Origin: Jatrophihabitans sp. GAS493
Lineage (GTDB): Bacteria; Actinomycetota; Actinomycetes; Mycobacteriales; Jatrophihabitantaceae
Length of the DNA: 64,000 bases
Assembly: GCF_900230215.1 (NCBI RefSeq)
Contig: NZ_LT907982.1
Span: forward strand, 930,001-994,000
Reading direction: 5' to 3'
A program made the position numbers and the translations under genes. Positions 15,864 to 24,386 of the stretch are shown here, one piece after another (within the stretch, counting starts at the first letter, position 1; each line of letters begins with the position of its first letter). The notes beneath the pieces were generated by a model. That model saw only the letters and a program-made list of their open reading frames with translations. It was not told the DNA's origin and searched no databases.

Positions 15864-17179
15864 CAGTCCTCCAGATTCAGGATCGAGGCGAGCATCTGCC
15901 AGGACTGGGTCGCGTCAGCCTCGGTGTGCAGGCCCTGGCGAAGGAAGTGTTCGAGCTGCGGCCAGAGGGTGAGCGCCACATCGGCCCGCGGGTTGGTGCC
16001 GGCGACGTAGGCCCCGATCTCGACCAGCTCCTTGACGTCGCGTCGGGCGTCGAGCAGCTGACGGGTCACCTGGGAGAGCTCACGCTGCTCCGGCGTCGTC
16101 ACCGCGTTGGCGACCCGCGACACCGACTGCAGTACGTCGATGCTCGGGAAGTGCCCGGCGGTGGCGAGCTTGCGGTCCAGCACGATGTGCCCATCCAGGA
16201 TCGAGCGGGCGGTGTCGGCGATCGGCTCGTTGTGGTCATCACCCTCGACGAGGACGGTGTAGAGCCCGGTGATCGAGCCCTTGTCCGAACCGCCGGCGCG
16301 CTCCAGCAACTGCGGCAGCATGGCGAAGACCGAAGGCGGGTAGCCCCGGGTGGCCGGTGGTTCGCCGACGGAGAGGCCGATCTCGCGCTGGGCCATGGCC
16401 AGGCGGGTGATGCTGTCCATCATGAGCAGCACCTGCTTGCCGCTGTCACGAAACCATTCGGCGATCCGGGTGGCGACGAAGGCGGCGCGCAGGCGCACCA
16501 TCGGTGGCTGGTCGGAGGTGGCCACGACGACGATTGCGTTGCGCATCCCCTCCGGGCCGAGGTCGTCCTCGAGGAACTCGCGGACCTCTCGGCCTCGTTC
16601 ACCGACGAGCGCGAGGACGGTGATCTCGGCCTGGGTGCCGTGCATGATCATGGAGAGCAGGCTCGATTTGCCGACGCCGCTGCCGGCGAAGATACCCATC
16701 CGCTGGCCGCGCCCGACCGGGATGAGGGTGTCGATGGCCCGTACCCCGAGCGGCATCGCGACGTCGACCCGCTGTCGGGTGAGTGCATCCGGCGGGGTCG
16801 ACTCGACCGTTGCGGTGTGCAGCCCGCTGGGCAGCTTCCCGCCGTCGAGGCGGTGGCCGAGCCCGTCCAGGACGTGGCCGAGCAGCGCCTCGCCGACCTC
16901 GATCTCGAGCGGTCCACCGGTGCTGGTCACCCGGTCGCCGCTGCCGATTCCGGCGAGCGTGCCGAGCGGCAGGCAGGCCGCCGAGTCGCCCTGGACCGAG
17001 ACGACCTCGGCCGGGGTCGAGATCTCGCCATGGTGCAGGTGCACGATGTCACCGACCCGGGCCGAGATGCCGCGGATGGTGGCCGAGAGTCCACGGACCT
17101 CCGACACGATCCCGGAGATCTCCGGCGGCGCGGTGTGCAGCGCGTGCACGACGCGGTCGCTGTTGAGGAGTGTGGTCAT
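15863..17179 (-). CDS. fliI: FliI, flagellum-specific ATPase
   Basis: A 438-residue F1-beta-like ATPase powering flagellar export. The Walker A is GIFAGSGVGKSSL (near residue 165). ALVGERGREVREFLEDDLGPEG and VLLMMDSITRLAMAQREIGLS (Walker B region) follow, and GEPPATRGYPPSVFAMLPQLLERAG is the family signature. The length is normal. The ATG overlaps the fliH stop by four bases. It works as a hexamer with FliH and FliJ beneath the export gate. Confidence 0.97.
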   Translation of the reverse strand: MTTLLNSDRVVHALHTAPPEISGIVSEVRGLSATIRGISARVGDIVHLHHGEISTPAEVVSVQGDSAACLPLGTLAGIGSGDRVTSTGGPLEIEVGEALLGHVLDGLGHRLDGGKLPSGLHTATVESTPPDALTRQRVDVAMPLGVRAIDTLIPVGRGQRMGIFAGSGVGKSSLLSMIMHGTQAEITVLALVGERGREVREFLEDDLGPEGMRNAIVVVATSDQPPMVRLRAAFVATRIAEWFRDSGKQVLLMMDSITRLAMAQREIGLSVGEPPATRGYPPSVFAMLPQLLERAGGSDKGSITGLYTVLVEGDDHNEPIADTARSILDGHIVLDRKLATAGHFPSIDVLQSVSRVANAVTTPEQRELSQVTRQLLDARRDVKELVEIGAYVAGTNPRADVALTLWPQLEHFLRQGLHTEADATQSWQMLASILNLED

Positions 17180-17868
17180 GAGGCGAGGGCCTCACGGACG
17201 CGCTGCATGCCGGCGCTGAGCCGTCCGTCGACGGTGGTGGCTCCGCACTGGACGACGGCGTCACCGGGCTGCAGCGATGCGTCGGCGGCGACGGTGATGC
17301 TGCGGCGGTAGGTCGAGACGAGGGCCGGGTAGACCGCGCCGGACGGGTCGACGGCCAGCGTCGCGTAGTCGCGCGGGGCGAGGGAGATCGTCACCGGTTC
17401 GCCGGCCGGCGCCAGCGCCAGGGTGCGGGCCAGCGCGTCGGAGGCGGTGTCGATGCTGCTCAGTTCGCGGGTCAGCAGGGCCTCGGTGAGCTCGACGGCG
17501 CAGCCGATGAGGCTCTCCTCCATCTCCTCGGCCCCGGGCACCGACTGCTGCTCGAGCGCGGTGGCGGCGACGTCGATGGCGACGAGGACGGTGGCCAGCC
17601 GGGCGCGGGTGTCGGCGATCAGCGCCGCCGCCTCGGCCTCGGCGGCCGCAAGCTTGGCCGCCATCGCTTCGCGGGCCTCCCGGACGCCGGTCGACCAGCC
17701 GGTGGCGTAGCCGACGGCGCGGGCCTCGGAGCGAGCCTGTTCGGTCAGGGTCGACGGGACCCCGGCCGACGTCGCGATGTCGAAGCCGAGCGGCGCCAAC
17801 TTGGGTGCGCCGGGGAGCTCCGGCAGCGGTGAGGTGACCGCAGCGGCGGCGGCGGGAAGGTTAGGCAA
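17176..17868 (-). CDS. fliH: FliH, export ATPase regulator
   Basis: A 230-residue protein with an alanine/proline N-terminus, a helical middle (GYATGWSTGVREAREAMAAKLAAAEAEA) and the FliH C-terminal domain (ALLTRELSSIDTASDALARTLAL, then DAVVQCGATTVDGRL). The start chosen is a TTG at 17866-17868, lying inside the last codons of fliG with AGGAGGAG just upstream. This gives an eight-base overlap and translational coupling. A longer frame continues upstream but is only another reading of fliG. FliH holds FliI at the export gate. Confidence 0.88.
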   Translation of the reverse strand: MPNLPAAAAAVTSPLPELPGAPKLAPLGFDIATSAGVPSTLTEQARSEARAVGYATGWSTGVREAREAMAAKLAAAEAEAAALIADTRARLATVLVAIDVAATALEQQSVPGAEEMEESLIGCAVELTEALLTRELSSIDTASDALARTLALAPAGEPVTISLAPRDYATLAVDPSGAVYPALVSTYRRSITVAADASLQPGDAVVQCGATTVDGRLSAGMQRVREALAS

Positions 17869-18976
17869 CGAACTCCTCCTCGTCGCCGCGGCGGACCTGG
17901 ATCTGGCCCGACTCTTCGAGTTCGCGGATGACCCGGACCACGTTGGCCTGTGCCTCCTCGACGACCTGGATGCGCACCGGACCGAGCACGTCGATCTCCT
18001 CGGCCAGGGTGAGGGCGGCGCGTTCGGACATGTTCTGCATGACCCGGTCACGGACGTTCGCCGCGACACCCTTGAGCGCGGTGGCCAGGTCGGCGGCTTG
18101 GATCTGACGCAGCACCAGCTGAATCGCCCGATCCTCCAGGCCGACCAGGTCTTCGAACATGAACATCTGGCTGCGGACCTCGTCGGCCAGGTCGGCGTCG
18201 TGCAGCTCCAGACCCTCGAGGATCTGCCGCTCGGTGCCCCGATCGGCACGGTTGATGATCTCCACCAGCGGTCGCACACCACCCACCGCCGAGGCGAGCT
18301 CGCTGGCCACCCCGAGGGAGGAGATGCGCCGCTCCAGGCTGGACTCGACCTTGCGGATCAGGTCGGGCGAGGTGCGGTCCATCACGGCGATGCGGTGGGC
18401 CACGTCCGATTGCTGCTCGCGCGGCAGTCCGGTGAGGATGGCGGCGGCCAGTGGCGCCGGGAGGTGGGCCAGGACCAGCGCGATCGTCTGCGGGTGCTCG
18501 TCGCCGAGGAAGGAGACGATCTGACGGGAGTCGAGGTTCTGCATGAAACTGAAGGGGAGTTCGACGATGCTGGCCGAGAGCCGCTCCAGGATCGCCCCGG
18601 CCCGCTTGTCACCGAGGGCCCGGATCAGCATCTCGCGGGCCTGGTCCATGCCGCCGCGGGTGGTGGCGCCGGTGGCCAACTCCCCCGCGAACTCGGCCAG
18701 TACCGCAACCGAGACCTCGGTCGGCACCTTCCCCATCCGCACGATCTCAGCACTGAGCTCCTCGAGCTCGTCCTCATCCAGCCGGCCCAGAACCTTCGCG
18801 CTCTCCTCGCGACCGAGCTGCAGCATCAGCACCGCGGCCTTCTGCTTACCGGTCAGGCCGGCCAACGGGTCGGGCGCGACGATCGGAGCAGGGGCCAGTG
18901 ACAGAGCAGCGGGGTTGGCGGAGGCATCGTTCGGAACCACCGTGAGAATCGGGGTGGCGGTTGCAGTCGCGGCCAT
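17861..18976 (-). CDS. fliG: FliG, flagellar rotor/switch protein
   Basis: A 371-residue rotor protein. After an N-terminal extension of about 35 residues come the FliG N-domain (KQKAAVLMLQLGREESAKVL), the middle domain (EHPQTIALVLAHLPAPLAAAIL) and the torque-generating C-domain (MFMFEDLVGLEDRAIQLVLRQI, with the charged residues that face MotA). Family length is 330-350, so it is slightly long at the N-terminus. It starts 61 bases after fliF. Confidence 0.96.
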   Translation of the reverse strand: MAATATATPILTVVPNDASANPAALSLAPAPIVAPDPLAGLTGKQKAAVLMLQLGREESAKVLGRLDEDELEELSAEIVRMGKVPTEVSVAVLAEFAGELATGATTRGGMDQAREMLIRALGDKRAGAILERLSASIVELPFSFMQNLDSRQIVSFLGDEHPQTIALVLAHLPAPLAAAILTGLPREQQSDVAHRIAVMDRTSPDLIRKVESSLERRISSLGVASELASAVGGVRPLVEIINRADRGTERQILEGLELHDADLADEVRSQMFMFEDLVGLEDRAIQLVLRQIQAADLATALKGVAANVRDRVMQNMSERAALTLAEEIDVLGPVRIQVVEEAQANVVRVIRELEESGQIQVRRGDEEEFVA

Positions 18977-19037
18977 GGGTTACATCCCTTGCTTGTCGGG
19001 TCGAGCGGGTCGAACGGGATCGTGCTGTGTTTCTCTA

Positions 19038-20672
19038 CTAATTGTTGGAGCTGAGCCAGCTACGCATGACTCGGGCGACGTCCTGAGGCTGGTTCTCGGC
19101 CAGGCTCACCAGCACTCGGCGCTGGTTGGCCAGCTCCTCCTGCCCGGCGGAGGCCTGGGTGAGCGATGGTGACGGCTCGACGATGACCTCCTGCGGCGTC
19201 TCGTACTGCAGCTGGTGGATCAGGTCGTCCATCTCGTCGGGCTCCTCCAGCGCCGCTCGTTCGGCGGCCTTGCGGCGGCGTCGACCGGCGATCAGAGTTC
19301 CGATGATGACGGCCAACACGAGCACCACCAGGCCACCGGTACGCAGCATCGAGTTGAATTGGGCCTTCTTCGCCGCGGCCTTGGCTGCGGCGTCGGCGGT
19401 GGCCGAGGCCTGAGCCGCCTGCTTGGCCGCGCTGGTGTCGAAGGGCATCGCCTCGATGGCCAGCTGGTCGCCGCGGGCCGGGTTCAACCCGGTGGCCGAG
19501 GTGATCAGGTTGGTGATCGCGGTCTTGTTGACGTTGGGGACACTGCTGTCCAGCACCACGGCGACGTTGAGCTTGCTGACCGCGCCCGGGGCGGCGACGG
19601 TGTTCGTCGTTACCGTCCCGACGGCGTTGTCCTTGGTGTCGCTGGTCTTGCTGTAGGCACCGTTGGCGGTGGCGCTGCTGGCCGACGTGCCGGCGACGCT
19701 TACCGCCGACTGCTGCGCAGCCGACGTGCCACCGGCGCCGAGGATGCCACCGCCGGCGTTGCCGGTTCCGGTGTAGGCCTCGTTGGTCGTCGACTCCGAG
19801 GTCGGCGGCGTGCCCGGCGTGTAGACGTAGGTCTTGGAGGAGGAGTCGGTCTTGTCGAAGTTCAGCTGCGCGTTGGCGATGACCGACGAGTGGCCGGCCC
19901 CGACGAGCTGATCGAGCATCGTCTGCAGCGAGCTGGAGAGCCGGCTGTTGTAGTCCTTGGTGGCCGCGGTCTGGGTATCGGCGCTGGTCGAGGAGTCAGT
20001 GCCATCCCCAGCGGAGAGCACCTTCCCGGTCGAGTCCGAGACGGTGACGTCGGCGGTGGCCAGACCCGGAACGCTGTTGGCGACGAGATTGACGACCGAC
20101 TGCACCTGCCCGCTGTTCAGCGTCGTGCCGGGGGCGGTGGTGAGCAGCACCGATGCGGTGGTCTTCACCGTCCCGTCGTTGAAGACGTCCTGCTGCGGGA
20201 TCGCGAGGTGAACGGCCGCGGCGTTGACGCCCTGGATCGACTTGATGGTCATCGAGAGTTCGCCCTCGACGGCGCGCTGGTAGTCGACCTGCTGCTTGAA
20301 GTCCGAGGTGGTGACGCCCTCCTTGTCCAGCAGGCTGTAGCCGCTGGAGCCCGAGGAGGGTAGGCCGGCCGCGCTGATCGCCAGGCGCTGCGCGTAGAGG
20401 TTGGCCTGCGGAACGTCGATCTCGGTGCCACCGGCGGCGAGCTGGTACGGAACCTTGTTGGTGTTCAGCTTGTCGATGATGGCGCTGGCGTCGGTGGCCG
20501 AGAGGTTGGTGAACAGCGGCGAGTAGGTCGGCTTGGCCGCCCACTGGGTGAAGACGTAGCCGCCGATGGTGACGGCGAGCAGGGCGACGATCGACACCGC
20601 CTTCTGCCCCGGTGAGAAGGCGAGGAAGCCATTCCAGACACGCTGGAGGAACCCCAGAAGTTGGTCCTTCAT
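19038..20672 (-). CDS. fliF: FliF, MS-ring protein
   Basis: A 544-residue basal-body MS-ring protein with an N-terminal membrane span (KAVSIVALLAVTIGGYVF), two ring-building motifs (QRAVEGELSMTIKSIQGVNAA; SVVNLVANSVPGL) and a second span near residue 450 (MLRTGGLVVLVLAVIIGTLIAG). The C-terminal tail (QRRVLVSLAENQPQDVARVMRSWL) is the FliG-binding segment. A Ser/Gly/Ala-rich loop of about 80 residues lies before the second span. Its ATG overlaps the fliE stop by one base. Confidence 0.96.
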   Translation of the reverse strand: MKDQLLGFLQRVWNGFLAFSPGQKAVSIVALLAVTIGGYVFTQWAAKPTYSPLFTNLSATDASAIIDKLNTNKVPYQLAAGGTEIDVPQANLYAQRLAISAAGLPSSGSSGYSLLDKEGVTTSDFKQQVDYQRAVEGELSMTIKSIQGVNAAAVHLAIPQQDVFNDGTVKTTASVLLTTAPGTTLNSGQVQSVVNLVANSVPGLATADVTVSDSTGKVLSAGDGTDSSTSADTQTAATKDYNSRLSSSLQTMLDQLVGAGHSSVIANAQLNFDKTDSSSKTYVYTPGTPPTSESTTNEAYTGTGNAGGGILGAGGTSAAQQSAVSVAGTSASSATANGAYSKTSDTKDNAVGTVTTNTVAAPGAVSKLNVAVVLDSSVPNVNKTAITNLITSATGLNPARGDQLAIEAMPFDTSAAKQAAQASATADAAAKAAAKKAQFNSMLRTGGLVVLVLAVIIGTLIAGRRRRKAAERAALEEPDEMDDLIHQLQYETPQEVIVEPSPSLTQASAGQEELANQRRVLVSLAENQPQDVARVMRSWLSSNN

Positions 20673-21019
20673 CAGGCCTGCATCCCCATGACCTGGTTAA
20701 AAGCGTCGACGGCCTTGGTGCGCAGCGTCGAGGCCAGGCTGGTCATCAGCGAGGCCTGCGTCGCGGCGATGGTGTAGTCGGCGACGTTGGTCAGCTGACC
20801 GGTCGCCGCCTGCACGGCCAGGTTGTCTGCGTTGCTCTGGGCGGCCTGCACCGAGTTCAGCCCGTTCGAGAGCATGTCGCCGAACGAGGTGCCGGAGGCG
20901 GCCGACGTCCCGGTGGTCGCCGGTGCGGCGCTGGCCGTGCCGGTGAGGCCGGAGAGGTCGGCGACCGAAGTGGTCGAGGGAAGAGCAGCGGAGATCGCAC
21001 CGATGGCGGGGATAGTCAT
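20672..21019 (-). CDS. fliE: FliE, rod/MS-ring adaptor
   Basis: A 115-residue protein with a low-complexity N-terminus and the FliE C-terminal helices (QSNADNLAVQAATGQLTNVADYTIAATQASLMTSLASTLRTKAVDAFNQVMGMQ in outline). FliE is the first rod protein exported and joins the MS ring to the rod. The length and position between flgC and fliF are canonical. Confidence 0.92.
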   Translation of the reverse strand: MTIPAIGAISAALPSTTSVADLSGLTGTASAAPATTGTSAASGTSFGDMLSNGLNSVQAAQSNADNLAVQAATGQLTNVADYTIAATQASLMTSLASTLRTKAVDAFNQVMGMQA

Positions 21020-21045
21020 GAGGGAGCCTTAGAAAGTAGGGGGAA

Positions 21046-21465
21046 TCAGGATCGAGCGTTCTTGCCGATGTCGAGCGCGGCCTGGTAGCACTGCTTGGCG
21101 CGGTCGACGACGGCGGCGTTGGCCTGCAGCGCTCGCTGGGCCATGATCATGTTGCCCATCTGCTCACCCATGTCGATGTCGGGAAGGCGGACATAGCCGT
21201 CCTTGTCGGCGACCGGGCTGCTCGGGTCGTAGGTGACACGCCCTTCGGCTGAGCCCTGGGCGAGCTTCTCGACGTGCACGCCGGTGCCGACACCGGTCGA
21301 ACCGGCACCGTTCGCGGCCGCCTGCACGTAGGTCGCCTGAAACGCCGGGCCGGAGGTCGGGCTCACGGTGTTGATGTTGGCGATGTTGTTGGCGATGGTG
21401 TCGAGCCACGTCTGGTATGTCTCCATACCGGTGCCCGTGGTCGAGATCGCGTCAAAGAGTGGCAT
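21046..21465 (-). CDS. flgC: FlgC, proximal rod protein
   Basis: A 139-residue rod protein. The N-terminal signature is TWLDTIANNIANINTVS, and the C-terminal helix reads DMGEQMGNMIMAQRALQANAAVVDRAKQCYQAALDIG. VRLPDIDMGEQM is the conserved FlgC junction. It lies five bases after flgB. Confidence 0.95.
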   Translation of the reverse strand: MPLFDAISTTGTGMETYQTWLDTIANNIANINTVSPTSGPAFQATYVQAAANGAGSTGVGTGVHVEKLAQGSAEGRVTYDPSSPVADKDGYVRLPDIDMGEQMGNMIMAQRALQANAAVVDRAKQCYQAALDIGKNARS

Positions 21466-21470
21466 CGGGA

Positions 21471-21812
21471 TCAGCCCTGCAGAACAGTGCTGATCAGCCC
21501 GTACTTGGCGGTCAAGGCGCCGGCGACGAGCTGGTTCTGCATGGTCGTCTCTTCATCGATGACGATCTCAGAACTGAGGTTGACGTTGTTGCCGTTCACA
21601 CCGGAGTTGTCGGTGGAGGCTGTCTGCTGCACAACGGTCGAGGCAGGGTTGCCGGCGTTGAACGCACTGGCCAGGCTGTCCTCGAAGGAGACGCGCTGGG
21701 CTATGTAGCCAGACGTCTCGACGTTGGCGATGTTGTTGGCAGTTACTCGTTGGCGCTGCGCGAGGCCGGTCATGGCCGCTTGCAGTGTCACCGACGTGAC
21801 GTCGTCGAGCAC
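21471..21812 (-). CDS. flgB: FlgB, proximal rod protein
   Basis: A 113-residue rod protein with the SGYI-type signature (RQRVTANNIANVETSGYIAQRVSFEDSL) and a C-terminal helix ETTMQNQLVAGALTAKYGLI. The start is a GTG at 21810-21812 with GGAGG upstream; a longer frame to 21914 would place the promoter and leader inside the gene and is rejected. The ribosome site is inside a hairpin (21816-21838). flgB heads the long minus-strand run to flhB. Confidence 0.93.
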   Translation of the reverse strand: MLDDVTSVTLQAAMTGLAQRQRVTANNIANVETSGYIAQRVSFEDSLASAFNAGNPASTVVQQTASTDNSGVNGNNVNLSSEIVIDEETTMQNQLVAGALTAKYGLISTVLQG

Positions 21813-21815
21813 GAT

Positions 21816-21872
21816 GCGAAACCTCCGATGGGTTTCGCCATTCCTTTGGCTGATGGCGAGCAATCCGTGCTC
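21816..21872 (-). promoter_or_regulatory. flgB leader with three overlapping GGA hairpins
   Basis: Reading the minus strand 5' to 3': GAGCA-CGGAT-TGCTC (21858-21872), TCGCCAT-CAGCCAAAGGA-ATGGCGA (21835-21859), and GCGAAACC-CATCGGA-GGTTTCGC (21816-21838). Each loop holds GGA. The last hairpin contains the ribosome site GGAGG, and its arm overlaps the middle hairpin by four bases, so they compete. This suggests a switch or CsrA target controlling flgB translation. Confidence 0.5.
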
Positions 21873-21880
21873 AACCTCAT

Positions 21881-21906
21881 TCATCGGCCTCGCCGGGCCG
21901 GACTTG
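21881..21906 (-). promoter_or_regulatory. Sigma-28-type promoter for the flgB-flhB run
   Basis: CAAG (minus strand, 21903-21906), 14 bases, then GCCGATGA (21881-21888). This is the same architecture as the fliC promoter. Transcription would begin about 60 bases before the flgB GTG. Confidence 0.55.
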
Positions 21907-21953
21907 AGCGCCAATCGGAGAAAATTCGCGGATGATCCGCGGGTCGCTACCGC

Positions 21954-21989
21954 CTATACAACGAGCTATACGACGAGCTATACAACGAG
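21954..21989 (-). repeat. Three tandem 12-base repeats over the end of the fliT-like gene
   Basis: Direct copies at 21954, 21966 and 21978 (plus-strand CTATACAACGAG, the middle one CTATACGACGAG). They span the stop codon of the fliT-like gene and end about 50 bases upstream of the flgB promoter -35, a typical place for regulator binding sites. Confidence 0.7.
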
Positions 21990-22385
21990 GTCGATGTATG
22001 ACGACGGATTGGGCTCGCGGTGCCGGCTGCGGTGGTGGCCGAGGGACGGCGGCAGCGCGTCAATCTCCTCGGAGATCCGAAGCTGGAGGGCGTCCATGCG
22101 GTCGCGGATCGCGGTCGCCCGGTCGGCGAGCACCGGCGGCAGCGGCGGCAGTGCGTCGCGGCTCGGGGGCGCCCAGTTCCACGGGGCCAGACCCTCGGGG
22201 GCCGGCTGCCCGTTGACCGATGGGCTCGGGGCGATCGGGCTGGTGTTGAGCAGCAGTTCGGTGGTGTCGGCGTGGGCCTCGAGGATGGCTAGTACGTCTA
22301 GCCAAGAGCGCTGGGCGCTCATCTCAGGCCACTCGTCCGGCGAGGTGGCCACCGGCGGCGTGGGTGCGCTCATCGCTGAGGTCAT
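21978..22385 (-). CDS. FliT-like small protein after fliS
   Basis: A 135-residue protein read from ATG 22383-22385 (an ATG at 22373 is equally possible; neither has a strong ribosome site). The helix RSWLDVLAILEAHADTTELLLN is followed by a proline-rich middle and the helix LADRATAIRDRMDALQLRISEEIDAL. Two amphipathic helices with a flexible part, in the slot straight after fliS, suggest a FliT-type export chaperone for FliD. I see no decisive motif. The gene overlaps fliS by 62 bases. Confidence 0.55.
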   Translation of the reverse strand: MTSAMSAPTPPVATSPDEWPEMSAQRSWLDVLAILEAHADTTELLLNTSPIAPSPSVNGQPAPEGLAPWNWAPPSRDALPPLPPVLADRATAIRDRMDALQLRISEEIDALPPSLGHHRSRHREPNPSSYIDLVV

Positions 22386-22752
22386 CAGCGGCCTGCCCCC
22401 ACGCGGTACGCAGGTCCAGCACGATGGTGGCCAGGTGCGGGAGGAGTTCGGCGCCCTCCGGGCGGCCGGCGTCGAGCAGCTTGACCAGCAGGTAGCTGTA
22501 GAGCGACGCCAGATCCTGCGCGCCCTTCCACGTCGTGATGTTGAGGCTGGAGCGGAGTTCGGCGACGATCTGAACGGCGTGCGAGACGTGCGTGGCGGCG
22601 AGCGTCGCATCGTCGGCCTCGTGGGCCGCGCGGGCGCGGGTGATGTCCAGGCCGAGGCGGTCGTAGAGCATGACGACCCGCTGGGCCGGTGAGGCCGTCA
22701 GTACGCGGTCGGACAGGTATCGCGCGCGTGCGTCGTCGGATGCCACGATCAT
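22324..22752 (-). CDS. fliS: FliS, flagellin export chaperone
   Basis: A 142-residue helical protein with the FliS signature RARYLSDRVLTASPAQRVVMLYDRLGLDI and a second helix set (DLASLYSYLLVKLLDAGRPEGAELLPHL). FliS binds the flagellin C-terminus in the cytoplasm until export. In Bacillus it also affects FliW availability, which matters for the CsrA circuit near 30000. The gene starts 121 bases after fliD; that gap holds a small hairpin AGAGTC-loop-GACTCT (22776-22791). Confidence 0.93.
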   Translation of the reverse strand: MIVASDDARARYLSDRVLTASPAQRVVMLYDRLGLDITRARAAHEADDATLAATHVSHAVQIVAELRSSLNITTWKGAQDLASLYSYLLVKLLDAGRPEGAELLPHLATIVLDLRTAWGQAADDLSDERTHAAGGHLAGRVA

Positions 22753-22873
22753 TCCTCACTTTCGCCGTGCGTCGAAGAGTCGCGAGACTCTGGAAGTCTG
22801 TAAAAGCCGGTGAATCATGCAGATGCGGTGCCGGATCGTCAGGTTGAGTCGACGATCGAGCACCGCCGCGGTG

Positions 22874-24175
22874 TTACGAGCTGGAGGAGCTCTTGCTGCC
22901 GTCGATGCTGGCCAGCGTCGAGGTGAGCCAGGTCGACTCCGACTGCAGCTTGGACAGCGCCGACTCCATGGCCGAGTACTTCGCGGTCAGGGCGGTCTGC
23001 ATGTCGGCCAGCTTGCTGTCCCACTTGCTGATCTGCTTGGTGTAGTCGGCGGCCGTCGCCTGGTCGTTCTTCACCGCGAGGGTGAGTGAGCCCTTGACCG
23101 AGTCGGTCGCGGCGATCCCGAGCGTGTCGTAGGCGCCGCCGAGGGCGGTCCCGAGCGCGGCCTGGGTACCGGCCGGGTCAGCCGAATACGCGTTCGCGAA
23201 CGCGGCCGAGTCGAAGGTGACCTGGCCGGTCGAGGTGAGCGTGACGCCGTACTGGTTGAAGCTGCCGCCACTGAAACCCTGGGCCACCGTCGACAGCAGC
23301 GACTGCTGCAACTTGGTGGAGAGCGAGTCGCTGGGCAGGATGCCGCCCTGGGCGGTGGCCTGGCCGATGATCGTGAAGGCGGCGTTCACCGAGTCGACAA
23401 GAGCCTGAACTTTGCTGCTCATTCCGGCCGAGTCACTGCTGAGGGAGAGGTTGACGCCGGTCGCCAGCGAGCTCACCGTGAAGGTGACGCCGGGGATGAC
23501 ATCGGTGAAAGTATTGGTCGAGCTCGACACCGTGTAGCCACCGTTGTTCGGGTCGCCGACGGTGATCTGCGCGTTCTGGGCGGTGACGACATCCTGCTGG
23601 GGGCTGTCCAAGCCGCTCGTGGTGAAGGAGTTCGCGGTGCCGGTTCCGGTCGAGGTGAGCTGCAGAATCGGGCCGGCGTCGGTGTTCACCACGGAGGCGC
23701 GCACCCCGACACCGGCCGAGTTGATCGCGGCGGCGACCGCGGCTGGGGTTCCCGACGCGGCGGTGATCGAGGTGGTGTTCCCACCGGTGGTGATGGTGAA
23801 GTTCGGCGGCGTGCCGCTGATGACGACTCCGCCAGCGGTGGCGAAGGTGCTCGTCTGGGCGCGGGCGACCTGGGTGACGTCGAAGGTGGCCGAGGAGCCG
23901 GCAGCGGCGGTGGCCGAAGCCGTGGCAACCACGGAGGTGTTCGAGGAGGCGACCGTGGCGGCTGACCACGTCGAGGCGGACTTCAGGGCCTCGGCGGCGG
24001 TCTGCACAGCAGCGATCTTGGTGTTGATGGCCTGGTAGGCGGCGATCACGCTGTTCTCGGTGTTGAGTTGAGTTTTCAACTGGGTCTGCGGCGCGGCGGC
24101 GACGACCATCAGCTGAGAGATCAGCGAGGCGGTGTCGATGCCCGAGGCCAGGCCCGAGATGCTGAAGGCTGCCAT
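22874..24175 (-). CDS. fliD: FliD, filament cap protein
   Basis: A 433-residue cap protein. The N-terminus FSISGLASGIDTASLISQLM and the C-terminal coiled coil (DYTKQISKWDSKLADMQTALTAKYSAMESALSKLQSESTWLTS in outline) are typical. The middle is Thr/Ala/Gly-rich beta domains. It caps the growing filament and folds incoming flagellin. AGGGAGCCGACA precedes the ATG. The 211-base gap upstream holds the fliC terminator and a 9-base tandem repeat. Confidence 0.94.
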   Translation of the reverse strand: MAAFSISGLASGIDTASLISQLMVVAAAPQTQLKTQLNTENSVIAAYQAINTKIAAVQTAAEALKSASTWSAATVASSNTSVVATASATAAAGSSATFDVTQVARAQTSTFATAGGVVISGTPPNFTITTGGNTTSITAASGTPAAVAAAINSAGVGVRASVVNTDAGPILQLTSTGTGTANSFTTSGLDSPQQDVVTAQNAQITVGDPNNGGYTVSSSTNTFTDVIPGVTFTVSSLATGVNLSLSSDSAGMSSKVQALVDSVNAAFTIIGQATAQGGILPSDSLSTKLQQSLLSTVAQGFSGGSFNQYGVTLTSTGQVTFDSAAFANAYSADPAGTQAALGTALGGAYDTLGIAATDSVKGSLTLAVKNDQATAADYTKQISKWDSKLADMQTALTAKYSAMESALSKLQSESTWLTSTLASIDGSKSSSSS

Positions 24176-24232
24176 TGTCGGCTCCCTAGGTGGTATTGCA
24201 AAAGTCAGGCGAACAGGTGAAGCGTCACGGAC

Positions 24233-24259
24233 GCGGAACTAGCGGAACTAGCGGAACTA
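24233..24259 (-). repeat. Three tandem 9-base repeats (GCGGAACTA)
   Basis: Exact copies at 24233, 24242 and 24251 in the gap between fliC and fliD, about 60 bases upstream of the fliD start. No hairpin or promoter box is obvious in them. Confidence 0.85.
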
Positions 24260-24317
24260 GCCGCGATGCCCTGCAGAATCAGGGGATTCGTGAAGTTCAG
24301 TGATGAAGCGGTCCGTC

Positions 24318-24362
24318 CGTGGAGCAGGCGACTCGGCTGGGGGGAAAGCCACCTGCTCCACG
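24318..24362 (-). terminator. fliC transcription terminator hairpin
   Basis: CGTGGAGCAGG (24318-24328) pairs perfectly with CCTGCTCCACG (24352-24362), 25 bases beyond the fliC stop. There is no U-run, as is common for actinobacterial terminators. Confidence 0.6.
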
Positions 24363-24386
24363 AACACCTCTACTGGCTCTTAAGGA

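Noticed and set aside
15185-17311. A 708-codon open frame on the plus strand
   Set aside because: It is antisense to fliH-fliI-fliJ and the hydrolase gene. Its translation is arginine/glycine-rich without any motif, the usual mirror of high-GC genes.
19215-20363. A long plus-strand frame inside fliF
   Set aside because: Antisense shadow of fliF; composition dominated by Gly, Arg and Val with no domain.
21813-21914. Longer N-terminus for FlgB
   Set aside because: It would put the sigma-28 promoter and hairpin leader inside the gene; the GTG at 21812 has a ribosome site and gives the family length.
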